64,000 bases of DNA from Castanea sativa (lineage: Eukaryota > Streptophyta > Magnoliopsida > Fagales > Fagaceae): the NCBI RefSeq assembly GCF_040712315.1, contig NC_134020.1, forward strand, positions 34,135,751-34,199,750, read 5' to 3'. Within the stretch, counting starts at the first letter, position 1. Every line of letters starts with the position of its first letter. Below the pieces are notes generated by a model. It was not told where the DNA came from. It searched no databases and saw only the letters and a program-made list of their open reading frames with translations. A program made the position numbers and the translations under genes. Positions 9,008 to 19,355 of this stretch are shown here, piece by piece.

Positions 9008-11439
9008 CTAGCTCAGGTCCTTCTCGGCATCCCCGTCTTCTTCCTTTTCTTGATTGGAACCCAAAGGTTCTGTAGGATCTTGAATTAGCTTTGGGACCAT
9101 GGGAGGAAGAGCAGGAAGAGTTGTTTCAGGGGTAGGAGTAGCAGCAGGAGCCTCTTCAATCTCCTGTATCTCCAGGGGAAGCCAAACATTCTCGGCTTTC
9201 CTCAGCTCCGAGGCTAGAGGAACTCCTGCTATGTTTAGAGCTTCCCCCCAGACTTTCTGACAGTATTCCCGGCATAAGGCCGCGAAAGCTTCTGTCAGCT
9301 GCTCCTCGGTGGCAGCTACCCCTTCCTCGTAACTCGCCTGCTTGGCAGCTTCTAAAGAGCGTTGAAATGCGCCGGCTTCTTTCTTCATCAGCGCAAGTTC
9401 CTTTTCCAAATCCGAGCGTTCCTTTTAGGCACGGGAGAGCTCGTCATCTTTTTCATGAAGGAGCTTGCGCTGCCCTTCTATCTGGGTCTTCATGGTCTTC
9501 AAGTTTGCCTCGGCCCCATTTTTCTCTCTCTTTAGCTCAACCACCTCCGAGGAAAGCTTCTCATTTTCAGCAAGGGCTGTGCCCAAGGACTTCTCAGTCT
9601 CCAACCTGATTTCAAGCTCAGTTCTGGCCTTCTTCCGAGTGTCTTCTATAAATTTCTCGGCTACGAAGACTTCCTGAATGGCCTGCAGTAAAGTGCGAGG
9701 AAGTCAGATGTAGCAAGACACTTATGAGTAATCTGATATTGTTAAAAGTGGAATCTTCCTAAAAGGGTTGAACTTACCAGCGCTAAATCCCTTTTTAAAG
9801 AGAGGAATAGTTGTGGCTGGCTCATTTTTTCCAAGGTTTCCATGTCCTTGGGCAGCAGAAGAGGGCGCTCCAACACTTCGGCCAAGTGGTGGGCATGGCC
9901 TTGCTGGGCCGCCCTGATACTGGACTGGCAGGAGATAGGTGCGCCGTCCAATCTTAGATCAGGGGACCAGGTGGCCGGTGGTCGGCGCACTTCGGCCACG
10001 TTCCTGATCTCCCCGTTTTCAACTGAGCGGGCCCTGCCTTTGCCTTTATCCAGCTTCTGCTGTTGAACGGGTGGCGGTTGTTGTCACGATTTCTTGGGTT
10101 CCTTGCTGCCTGTCTCCTCGACCTCCCCCTTTCTTTTCTTTTTGGGATCCTCGGCTGGAAGTTTTGGCTCAGCTGGAGGAGGGGGAGGTGGCAAAGATGG
10201 AAGAGCTTGGGACCACCCCGTCTTTCTCTCAACAACCTTCGCAGCTCTATTGGTTAGGAGACCCTTCATCCTGTCCATATCCTCTTCGGATTCGTCCTCT
10301 GGTTGGGCAACGACTAACCCTGCCATTCCAGAAGCCTCAGTGGCTTCTTCTTCCTCGTTAGAGAGTACGACGAACTGGTTCCCTCGAGGTCTCTCGGTGT
10401 CTTCAAGTTGAAACTGTTCTATCTCCTCGTCTAGCGTGTGTGAAGAAGACACCTGCTCTTCTGGAACAACGGTTGCCTGAGAGTGCACGGCGAGGGGGAT
10501 TGCCGCTATGGGCTGTCCGTATAAAACGGTGTGAGGGGCGTCAGGGAGATCGTGGTCGTCCAAAAAGTGGGGCCGGGCTACGTTTATCTTCCTTCGCCTT
10601 CGGTCACCGGCGACTATGGCGTTTTCTATCTCCTGGAAGTCCGAAGAAATGGGAGTGTACCCTAGAATCAGATGAGCAGCTCTGAGTTGTAGGTCCTCGC
10701 TGACAAACACCTCGGAGCGCAGTACTTGGTTGAGATCCGCAACGTTGCAGTGGCTTAAGCGTGGGCGCACGTGTCGCTTATCTGCGAAGGAAGACACCAA
10801 ATCAAACAAACATGGTCAGATTCACACAACATATAATAAACCTAAATAAACGTGAATACATGTGAATGCGTATTTTTGTGAGTATTAGAGGAGTTTGTGC
10901 GGGGGGGGGGGGGGAGGCTAATCCTAAGGTGTCGCACCAGGATCTCCCCACTCAACTGGGCAATGGAGGCCGTCGTGCCAGTTCCCAGAGACGATCAGGT
11001 AGTCATCCTTCATGCCTTTGTTGGATTTAGGCAGACAGGAGATTAGCCTAACGACGCTGGAGCGGGATTTAATGTAGTAACCTACGTTGGAGAGTTTATG
11101 GGACTCATACAGAAAGACGACATCGGGTCAGGTGAGGTTTAGACCCATTTGCTCGTTTAGAGCATCGACGCTACCCAAAACTCTAAAAACGTTTGGGAGG
11201 CACTGATCGGGACACAACCGGTGGTTGCGAAGGTACTCCCTAGTTACAGGCTTCATTGGGAGGGTCATCCCACCCTCTACAAAGGCTATCATTGGGATGA
11301 TAACCTCTCCCTCCTTTCTAGAGCCGGCCACGGCTTCCGCCGGGCAATATTTTAAACCTACATCGCCGGGAATGTGATACTTGGCTCTGAAGCCTTCCAT
11401 TCCAGCGGCGGTATCAACTAGACATTTAAATCTTCCCAT
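9008..11439 (-). pseudogene. Antisense three-exon gene of the Tat element (PF04195-like N-terminus), copy 1
   Basis: Runs opposite to gag-pol. Exon 1 is 11439-10938 (502 nt), exon 2 is 10781-9778 (1004 nt), exon 3 is 9682-9008 (675 nt). Introns have GT..AG ends (donors CCTG|GTGCGA and GCTG|GTAAGT; acceptors TTCGCAG and CTGCAG), and all phases join correctly into 727 codons. Exon 1 starts M-G-R-F-K-C-L-V and contains PMIAFVEGGMTLPM and a Y-L-R-N-H-R-L...N-V-F-R-V-L region resembling the 'putative gypsy type transposon' family. Exon 2 has an acidic stretch, a proline run and a basic K-K-K-R-K segment that could be a nuclear signal. Exon 3 looks like coiled coil. Three in-frame stops break it: 11128-11130, 10084-10086, 9425-9427. 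A homologous gene lies at 61099-63723. Function unknown. Confidence 0.82.
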
Positions 11440-11946
11440 CAGAGAGGGGCGAAAGACTAAACTCTAAAAGGGAAAAAGTCTACAAGTATAGCCGAGGACA
11501 AGATCCGAGGAGAAAAGGTTAAGAAAAGGAGAATCAAAAACTTACGAATCTCAAGTTGTGCAGAGTTCCACGGTTTTCTACGGGTAAAGTATGTTTACTG
11601 ATGTTTTGATGGGATTAGTCCCTGATGAATTAAATGAAGGCGCAGGTTCCCGAAGCGTCATGGTGTGCGGAAAGCGGCCTCGAAATTATATTTGTCCCAC
11701 CCAATTTTTCGTGAAATAACGAGGACCGTTGGATGCACATCTCACCGTTGAACGTGGGGGACAAGGTGTAATTCATAGTAATAAATGCGCGCATTTCTGA
11801 AAATAAAACCGCCAAGTGTCACCCTCCGGAACGCGAAACGGTTTTCACACGTGTGGTTATTTGCAGAAAGTGTAAAGGAGGTGTTCGTTGGATCAAAACC
11901 CTATTTTTCTCCTCGAATGATGAAAAATAGAGTTTTGAGGGGCTAT
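11440..11946. promoter_or_regulatory. Region upstream of the antisense gene, with ACGT-core palindrome
   Basis: Lies between the antisense start codon and the 3' LTR, so it must hold the antisense promoter and leader unless transcription starts in the LTR. A perfect 10-bp palindrome CACACGTGTG at 11846-11855 contains the G-box core CACGTG, bound by bZIP/bHLH factors in plants. No convincing TATA box was pinned down. Promoter activity is inferred. Confidence 0.4.
11930..11946 (+). other. Polypurine tract of copy 1
   Basis: The purine-rich stretch ending in TTTTGAGGGGCTAT directly precedes the 3' LTR, the position of the plus-strand priming site. Confidence 0.75.
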
Positions 11947-12640
11947 TGTGGGGAGTAAAAGGGCCCAAGTGGGCATATGGGCCTTTGGGCTGTAACATGG
12001 AGGGCCGACCTGCTCCAGGATCAAACTCTATGAGTCGGCCCATACGCCGAGGGTCCGAGGATACAACCGAGGGAGAGTTTCACCTCGGACAGATCCAAGA
12101 GAACTCAAAATTTCATTATGAAGGTCAAAGTACAAACTCTGGAGAGACCAGTGGTTAAAAGGGGACATCCTGAATCTTCTAGATGCACCAGTATTAAAGA
12201 AAATATCAAGAATAAAAGCTGCCACCTCCGCATTAAAGGCTCTGCACCTACCTCCCTGGCCGCATTAATGGGGAGGTGATCCCTGAATAGTGAGGTGGAA
12301 ACTTCTAGTCACTGTTCAAAAAGTATTAGGGAAGGCAGTATAAAAGGGGGGTAAAGGCCAAAGAAAGAGGGAGGGGAAAACTAAGAAATAAATTAAGAAC
12401 TTGTAATTTTGAAGGAAGAAAGAGAAATAATAAAGAAATAGTCCTCGGCTTGAGTCCGAGGAGACCTATTTGTCATTATCGTTCTTTATTTACTTGTATT
12501 TGCTTATAAAAGCCTGTTATCAAGATCCCAGCGTTTCTAACATAGGTTTAAAGTCCACACTCTACAAATCTTATTGTTTAAGGCTCATTGGGCCTGAACC
12601 CGTGATTGTCTTTGGGTCCAGGTGCAATTGTGCACTTATA
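11947..12640 (+). repeat. 3' LTR of copy 1
   Basis: 694 bp, same start as the 5' LTR. It ends CTTATA where the 5' LTR has CTTACA, so the terminal CA has become TA. A hand alignment gives about 11 substitutions, nearly all transitions, and one extra G in the 'aaaaggggg' run. Confidence 0.95.
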
Positions 12641-12645
12641 ATGAT
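12641..12645. repeat. Target-site duplication (ATGAT), right copy
   Basis: ATGAT directly follows the 3' LTR and matches ATGAT at 1253-1257 before the 5' LTR exactly. It fixes both element ends. Confidence 0.93.
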
Positions 12646-13262
12646 CACTTGAAAAAATAAGTTACAATTTAAGAGGGGAAAAAAAAATACTAACGCCAAT
12701 AATGTTAGGCATGCCATATCTATTATCAATAGCATCCTTTCTTTAATGAAAATTAAAGTCTTAATCATTTTTTTAATATAATTAATCCCTTCCATTGCTT
12801 AATTTGTTTGCAAAATCCTAGGTTTTTTCTTGCCATATAAAATGCAACCAAAAAACCTAAAAATAAGAAAATAAAAACTATAGAAGTTTTTATATAGAAA
12901 ACAATAATTATTTACACTCAGAAATGACACTGACACTCAGAAAGAGTCATTAATCTAGAGCAATAGGTTTTGCCAAAAGTTTTTTTTTTTTTTGAGTATT
13001 GGAAAAGCTAATTTAGACTATTTAGTGTTATAAGCAATAGTTATAATATTTTAACAAGTAAAAGAACAACAACAAAAAGGCGTATCAAATGAATAAATTG
13101 ACTTCGTTAGAGAATGAAGACAAATAAATGCACTGGAAAGAATAGATTTCAGAATATATATGAATGTAAAAAGAAGAAGAATGATGTACCAGTTGAAAGG
13201 CCATAGAACTTTAATCGATATAGAAGACGACAAATCTAAAAAGCACTTGGAATGCTCCTAAT
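12646..13262. other. AT-rich intergenic sequence
   Basis: No gene seen. It would be the continuation of the sequence interrupted at 1257, possibly Helitron-derived. Confidence 0.55.
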
Positions 13263-13735
13263 AATAGAAAAAATATAAGAGAAAAATAGGTTACCTCAAA
13301 AGAACAATGCATGACTATAGCAATTGAAATTTGTCAAGATAATTTCATATATTGCAAAACATGTACCCAAAATTCAGATGTTAAAATTTCCAAAAAGCCA
13401 AAAGAAAGAGTAAAGAATTAGTGCCTAGAAATTATTGAAACCAAAAAAAAAAAAAAACATATGACTACATAATAGAAACAAAAATATAATATTGCAAAAT
13501 TTGAATCAAAAAATTAAGTTGTTAAACTTCTTAAAGGCTTAAAAATTGAAAGAATCAACAAAAAAACATATGACTACATAATAGAAAAAATATAAGAGAA
13601 AGATAGGTTCCCTCAAAAGAATAATCCATGATTATAGCAATTGAAATTTGTCAAGACAATTTCATATATTACAAAATATGAACCCAAAATATAGATGTTA
13701 AAACTTCTAAAAAGCCAAAAGAAAGAATAAAGAAT
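13263..13735. repeat. Direct duplication, about 315-bp period
   Basis: A block at 13263-13425 ('aatagaaaaaatataagag ... gccaaaagaaagagtaaag') recurs at about 13579-13733. The linker shares 'catatgactacataatagaa' at about 13459 and 13567. The copies differ by a moderate number of substitutions. No coding potential. Confidence 0.75.
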
Positions 13736-14797
13736 TTAGATACATTGTTGGGTGCAAAACATGTTAAGGACATATTTTATATAATTGGCTAATCCTTTGA
13801 CAAAACGCACTTTACTTGTAATTGGGTAGATCTAGGATGGGTTTAGTACTTCAAGAAACATGTTTTTCAAGTCAAGTATTAAAGCCATGAAGATTGGACC
13901 AAGAAATAAGTGAAAAATGGTTGTTCATTAAAGCTAGATAGATTCTTGACAATCGCTCGACAGATAATGTCTATCGAAGATTAACAAATCTTGACAAATA
14001 GCTCGACAGATATATCTATCGAGGTCTCGACAGATAGCTCTGTTGACGAAAATTGTTAACAATAATTGTTAGATTATGTTTAACAAACGTCGTCAAATTC
14101 GTCAAACATAATTTCACCCATAGGCCTTTTTGGCGTATGAGTTTTATTGATGTGAGTAGTGCCCATTCAAGATAGTATATCTCTTAATTACAATCCCTTG
14201 ATTCCAACCATGTCGTCTTTGTACATAAGTTTATCTATTTTTATGTTTAAGGGGATATGTGTTTTTATTTATTTGTGACTGCACCTAATAATTTGTTTAG
14301 GTTGCCTAGATACCCTTAGCGGAGATCAAGTCACTTCGTAGTTCTTAATTTGAGATCTTAGATTTAAAGTCTCAAATATGGTTTTGTCCAATTTTAAATG
14401 ATGGATCTTTAAGTCAATACTTGGTGTTTAATTAAGTATTGACATAATTTTTGAATTTGGGTGAGATAATAAATTTTAATCTCAAGGATAAGTTATGGAC
14501 CATGTTTTTATGTAAATTGAACCAAGGATTCTATCTTTGAGAAATTAAATGTCCAAGCAATTTTTCATTTCTTTCATTTGCTTCTTTGTAGGAATTTTAA
14601 TGATATTTTGATTGAAATTCCCAAATTTAATTAAGGGAAAGAAAACTCCTTTGAAGCAATTTAATCATTGTGAACATATTTAGAATTGGAAAATTTTCTT
14701 AAATCAATTTATATGGTCATTTTATTTTAGGAATTATTAACTCTAATTTTGATTAAGGAATTAATAATACCAAAGAATTCGTCATGATTAATATGGT

Positions 14798-15130
14798 GGA
14801 GTCAAGGACTCCACTAAAAAAACAATTAGAGTCAAGGACTCCATAAATTTAGTAGAGTCAAAGACTCCACCAATTTGGTAGAGTCAAAAACTCCATTATT
14901 TTTGTAGAATTAAGAACTCCATTAATTTAGTAGAATCGAGGACTCCATTAAAATGGTAGAGTCAAGGACTCCATTGATTGGGTAGAGTCAAGGACTCCAT
15001 TAAAGTGGTAGAGTCAAGGACTTCATTAAAGTGGTAGAGTCAAGGACTCCATTGATAGGGTAGAGTCAAGGACTTCATTGATAGGGTAGAGTCAAAGACT
15101 CCATTAGTTTAGTAGAATCAAGAATTCCAA
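14798..15130 (+). repeat. About 12 copies of a 28-30-bp unit with palindromic core
   Basis: The unit is close to 'gtagagtcaaggactccatt' plus a variable AT-rich spacer. The core GAGTC-AAG-GACTC is self-complementary, so each unit can form a small stem. Units vary (gaatc, gacttc, aaaac) and are best preserved from 14950 to 15090. It is not a CRISPR array: spacers are short and near-identical, and this is a plant genome. Confidence 0.9.
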
Positions 15131-15159
15131 TTAAAAAGAACATTACACCACAACTTGAG

Positions 15160-15290
15160 AGAATTTTTATTTGGTGATGCACAAATAGGAGTTACGATTC
15201 AAAGACTCGTATTTAAAGTTTCATGCATGGAGTTAGGAACTCCCCATGAAACCCGATCCTATTTGCATTACCAAGCAAAAATTCAGATTT
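15160..15290. repeat. Imperfect inverted repeat inside the nested LTR
   Basis: 'tttttatttggtgatgcaca' near 15163 pairs with the complement of 'gcattaccaagcaaaaattc' near 15266-15285, and 'ggagtt' pairs with 'aactcc', leaving a loop of about 50 bp. It could form a hairpin in an LTR transcript. Confidence 0.55.
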
Positions 15291-15987
15291 GAGAATGAGG
15301 GAGAGAGAGATTTAGAGAAGAAAATGACTGATGAAATCATATATACAAACCTATGTTGTGTATTCCTCCTCTGCTTGATGTTACTCTCTCTGTCCGTACC
15401 TTTCTTTCTTATTTTCTTCTCTCTATGTCTTTGCTGTGTGTGTGTGTGTACCTGCTCTCTTTTTGTGTATCTCACTTCTTCTTTTTCTTTTCCTTCCTTT
15501 TTTCTCCTCTTTTCTTTTTAACTTGTGCATGCCTCTCTCTATTTATAGAGAGACTCCAAAGAAGCTGTTCCCTTATTTTTCTCTTAACTGATCAGATCAT
15601 GGAGCAGTTTTCGTCAGTTTTTCCTCCACGACTCCAAATTTCATGTTGAGCTGTGACCCACTTTTCAGCCTTTTTTTTCTCTTTTATTTGTTTCGTTGCT
15701 TTTTAAGCTCCTTCTTTTTAGTTTGTGACAGCCCACTTTCACCAAACCGTGTTCCTTACTTTCTGGTGGTGACAATTCCTTATTCACTTTTCAAATTTTT
15801 TATTATTATATTTACTTCTGCTGTGGCCATCTTTTCACTCTTTATCTCTCTTTTTATTTAGGGACAATGGCAGAGTTACTTTTTGTTAATGTTATGCCCA
15901 CCATCCCTTATTTTTCTCACTCTAGTCCTTTCTTAAAGGTAATAGAAGACTAGCAGACTAGTAGCTCTTCACTTCACGTGGACTCCT

Positions 15988-15992
<5 letters not shown>

Positions 15993-16022
<30 letters not shown>
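15993..16022. repeat. (TG)n microsatellite
   Basis: About 14 uninterrupted TG units near the right end of the nested LTR-like element. Confidence 0.95.
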
Positions 16023-16024
<2 letters not shown>

Positions 16025-16462
16025 TCAATTATATCACATTTTTGTAGACCACCACACATTTTGTCTCATCCTATTATCTAGTCCACAAGCCGTGATGTGG
16101 CACTTTAGTCCACAAGAGTGACATTCTTTTTTAATGACACATTTTTTAGTTTCAACAAGCTCGACAGTTGTATATATCGAGAATTACAAAATTCAGATTT
16201 TTAGATCTAATTTTCGGCCCATGCTGACATGTATGTGTAGGGTTTCTTTTCTCACAACCCTAGACATATATAAGACTTATTTTAAAGGCCGTCACATAAG
16301 AGAATACAAGGAGAACACATGCAAAAAGTGACTAAGTGCTTATTCTCTCTGAAAGAAGCTACTGCGTCTTTGCATCTTAGGGTTTTGTAACCAAGTGCTT
16401 CTTGATCTTCATTGTTGATGAAGTGAAAAACTTTGCATCTAACAATCTTCTTCAAGTTGGTG

Positions 16463-16552
16463 AGTTAGTCACGTACTGGGAGACATGCATCATTGGTTAG
16501 TCACGTACTGGGAGACATGCATCATTGGTTAGTCACGTACTGGGATCCATGC
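16463..16552 (+). repeat. 33-bp direct repeat, three copies
   Basis: 'gttagtcacgtactgggaga' followed by 'catgcatcattg' is repeated twice in full, then a third time as '...gggatccatgcaaaag'. It lies in the downstream (R-U5) part of the 13746-16910 LTR. Confidence 0.9.
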
Positions 16553-16910
16553 AAAAGGGTGACGTTCATATATTGAAGAGTTTAAAGGTTCTAAAATAGT
16601 AGAAGGTTTCTGCTATAAGTTCATCTATAGCGATTGTAGAGTCTAGAGACAAGGTTTTGTACTAGATCTAAAACTCTTCTTTATTATAGTGGATTGCTTT
16701 TCGGGAAGGTTTCCCTCCATGTTTTTTACTGTGAAACTAGTTTGTTTCATTGGTTTTTTTTGGGTCATCATATCTTGTCTTATTTACTATTCGGTTGTGC
16801 ATGATATTGATGTTTGTTTGTTTTAACAAGGTTTATTCATAACAAATCTAATTAACAACTTGGATTTAAAACTTGTTAATTTTATCAACCAAAGTTTAAA
16901 TTTCCCAACA

Positions 16911-18509
16911 AAACAAATATTTGCACCATTGATGCCCTTATTAAAATGCTCGGTAATCGTAGAAACCAAACATCAATCAAATGATTTCTTTTGCCACACC
17001 ATACAAAAAAGTAAAAGCTAAGAAAAACACCATAAGAAAGTGCAAAAATAAAGCAATCTCATATTCAAGCGCAGTAGATATGAACTTTATTGATTATTCC
17101 ATTGTTGAAAAAACATGGTTTATATCTCATACAAGATATACGCAGCGAAAATTTAACAGATCTACTTCATTCACAATTGATAACATGCACTATGTAAATT
17201 TTAGAATTCAAAAACAAGAAAGCGTACCTTGAAGCGGTGAATTTCAAAACAAAGATCAAAAGCACTTGGGAATACTCTTAATCTTCACTCCAATTCCACT
17301 AACGCCCAAGAAGTGTGGTCTCTCGATCAGTTTCCAAAGGAAGAATGATAGAGTGGCTTACACTCACATACACACCATTTCACAATAGTGTCTTTCTTAT
17401 ACAATTCTGTATGTTTTTTTTCCTTTGTATCTAACTGATTATCTAATTGGGCTAGCCTTTTGGGCCTTTCCAATTTGAGCTTAAGTATGTAGCTTGAAGT
17501 GGGACCAAAAGTAACCAATAAGATACTAGCTTCAATGTATCTTGGGCTTTTCTGTCAACTCTTGACAAGTCCAAAGTTATCATTAACTATATCTAATATC
17601 ACTATATGAATATAGTTGTACTCTACGCCTTATTTATAAATTATATCCCAAGACTTTATTGTACATGCAACCCCTTCATAAAATATTCGTAGTAATACAA
17701 AGTCATGAAAGTAGACTGCCACTTTGAAGATTACTACATTTTAATTCATTGAGTACCCGGTTTAATCCTTTAATGTTATTCATCATATATTTATGAAATC
17801 CAATTTTATAAATATATACTTTAGTAACTCCTTACTAAAGTGGTTAGGCCTAACACTTTGAATAACCAAACCCATTAAACTTATCTTAAAAGAATATTTT
17901 ATATCTCCGTTAAGAGACTATGAATTTCATTTTCAGAATATATGTTCTATCAACACTAAATATGGCTGCAAAACATACTGAGGTTTTGATTATTGACATT
18001 AGATCTCATTCCTGATATATCAAAGCAACCTACACCTCATGATCAAGTCTATTATTCTCTCAGGAATAAGAGTTCATGTAAATATAAGTCGTGAGATTTA
18101 TTATTCATTTGATAGTCGTTAGGAGAATAATAAATTTCACAGTAGTCCAATTCAATATATCTTAACTCTTAAAACATATCAATATACTAACTAGAAATCT
18201 TCATTTCCATGATCAAGACAAATCATCTTAATTGATATGTTATAGTCTTCGCAGATAAAATGTCAAATTTCATCACTGACTACGAACTGAAATTCTAAGT
18301 TTACAAAGAACATGTAATCAATATCTTTTATGACTAAATTACATAGATCACATATTATGCATCTCATGGACTATATGATAATGTCCCAATATTCATGTTA
18401 TCATTATTTTTAGAAAATAATAAAATAACTTTATTAATCACAATATTAAGTCATACATAATGTTATACATAGCATCATACAATAGGATTTAAGGGCACAC
18501 ATCCTAACA
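16911..18509 (-). mobile_element. Ty1/copia LTR with short leader, minus orientation (truncated element)
   Basis: Read on the minus strand, the LTR starts TGTTAGGATGTGTGCCCTTA at 18509. It runs about 1.4 kb to a CA-type end (TTTTTTCAACA) at about 17103, with a primer-site-like TGGAATAATC just beyond. About 190 bp of leader (17102-16911) follow, then the sequence is cut off by the 13746-16910 LTR. The LTR start is of a type common in eudicot copia elements. No gag or pol remains. Confidence 0.65.
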
Positions 18510-18789
18510 TCCATACCATCTTGACAAATTTGTAGAACATTTTGTTTCATATTACAATGCATTGATAGCTATTTTCATGCCGTTTGTGCAATGCCCCGGA
18601 AAGCTGTAAATAAAAACAAAATAAAACAAAAAAGACTAGATAACAGAAAAAATTGACAATTCTTATTAACAAAAACATAGTAAAATTATAATTAAAAAAC
18701 CCTAATAGTGTCTAGTGACTGAAGAATTAGAGAAGAAGGGAAGGAAAAGTAAAAATAAAAATAAAAAATTAAAGTGAATGAGAGATAAG

Positions 18790-19355
18790 GTGTACCAAGA
18801 GTGTAAACTTCAGCACCCAACTTGTAGCGTGGGTTTTCATCAACACTTTCGTGTAAGAAAACTACAACAACAACAATGTTGTATGTGTTCTTTGGACGAT
18901 CGAACCAGAATCCATATTTTCTACTGCCTAGCTTAGGAGAGGTTGTAGATGGTGGCAGTGGTAGATCGAAGTTGTTGCCTTAGAAAATTAAACAAAACCA
19001 AGAATCTATCATCATAACTTTTTGGAAGGCAAATCAAACCATTGCAACAATCCTCTAGGTAACATGTCACTGATTTTGTCACTGATTTTGTGAACTTTGC
19101 AACTAAATTCAAGTCAGCGTTCAAGAAGACCCCAACATTTGTAACTGTTACATCTATTGGTTTTTCGTTTTGGGTGTGATGATTGAGAAGTAGGATTTTG
19201 GGTTCTTCAACACATCGAGAATGGTGCATGTAAGCAAGGTGTGGATCATCAATGATATTGCGCCATTGTTGAGAGACGGACCTGAATTTGAGAAGTGACT
19301 TGATGGGTATTCGTGAAAAGATTTCAAAGAGAACATTTGAGGGAAACTTCACCAC
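18790..19355 (-). pseudogene. F-box protein gene fragment (frameshift, truncated)
   Basis: ATG at 19355 opens a frame of 140 codons. It begins with a good F-box (about residues 3-43: F-P-S-N-V-L-F-E-I-F-S-R-I-P-I-K-S-L-L-K-F-R-S-V) that would bind SKP1 in an SCF ubiquitin ligase. It then has a start of the F-box-associated region (N-G-L-I-C-L). Near 18975 the frame slips: the alternative frame continues with P-K-L-G-S-R-K-Y-G-F-W-F-D and Y-N-I-V-V-V-V-V-F-L-H-E down to about 18790, which is F-box-associated-domain-like sequence. Family members are usually 350-450 aa, and everything after this is missing. It is probably a pseudogene, although a short F-box-only protein could still be made. A related motif ('aaccctaatagtg') flanks both sides, at 18698 and 19561. 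Confidence 0.8.

Larger units (their letters stand above)
1258..12640 (+). mobile_element. Complete Ty3/Gypsy LTR retrotransposon, Tat-type lineage (copy 1)
   Basis: An 11.4-kb element bounded by two near-identical LTRs (1258-1950 and 11947-12640) and a perfect 5-bp target duplication, ATGAT, at 1253-1257 and 12641-12645. Order inside: primer-binding site, gag, aspartic protease, RT, RNase H, a second RNase H, integrase, tandem repeats, antisense gene, polypurine tract. The pol order (integrase last), the second RNase H, the D-Q-G-S protease site, and the antisense gene are features known from the plant Tat clade (Ogre, Grande, Retand relatives). About 11 substitutions and one indel separate the LTRs by hand count, so insertion is recent. 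The coding frames carry several stops and frameshifts, so this copy is not autonomous as sequenced. Confidence 0.93.
14041..16157 (+). mobile_element. Nested 2.1-kb LTR-like element with AGCTC target duplication
   Basis: Starts TGTTGACG, ends TTTCAACA (TG...CA with TGTTGA/TCAACA-type ends) and is flanked by a perfect 5-bp duplication AGCTC at 14036-14040 and 16158-16162. This is the signature of retroviral-type integration, so it is most likely a long solo LTR. It contains a 30-bp tandem array, a long imperfect inverted repeat at about 15160-15290, a palindrome around a TATTTATAG box at 15533-15552, pyrimidine-rich tracts at 15380-15520 and a (TG)n run. No protease, RT or integrase trace was seen. 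Confidence 0.75.
13746..16910 (+). repeat. LTR (probably copia, solo) interrupted by a nested element
   Basis: Begins TGTTGGGTGCAAAACATG and ends TTTCCCAACA, with matching TGTTGGG/CCCAACA ends. The LTR proper is 13746-14040 plus 16163-16910, about 1.04 kb once the nested element and one AGCTC are removed. It has 'ctcgacagat...atctatcga' repeats near its start, a TATATAAG box near 16266-16273, and a 33-bp triplicated motif at 16463-16552. No clear target duplication flanks it and no internal region was seen, so it is a solo LTR or a truncated element. Confidence 0.65.

Noticed and set aside
9367..10685. Several plus-strand frames opposite the antisense gene
   Set aside because: They are shadows of the minus-strand exons, whose splice sites and homologue in copy 2 are far better supported.
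10899..10915. G-run ('cgggggggggggggga') as a regulatory or quadruplex site
   Set aside because: It lies in the first intron of the antisense gene and is most simply a homopolymer expansion or sequencing-prone tract.
14798..15130. CRISPR-like regular repeat
   Set aside because: Spacers are near-identical and only about 10 bp, the repeat is degenerate, and the genome is a plant nucleus.
15233..15861. Open frames rich in Phe/Leu/Ser
   Set aside because: They derive from pyrimidine-rich tracts in the nested LTR, with no homologous domain visible.
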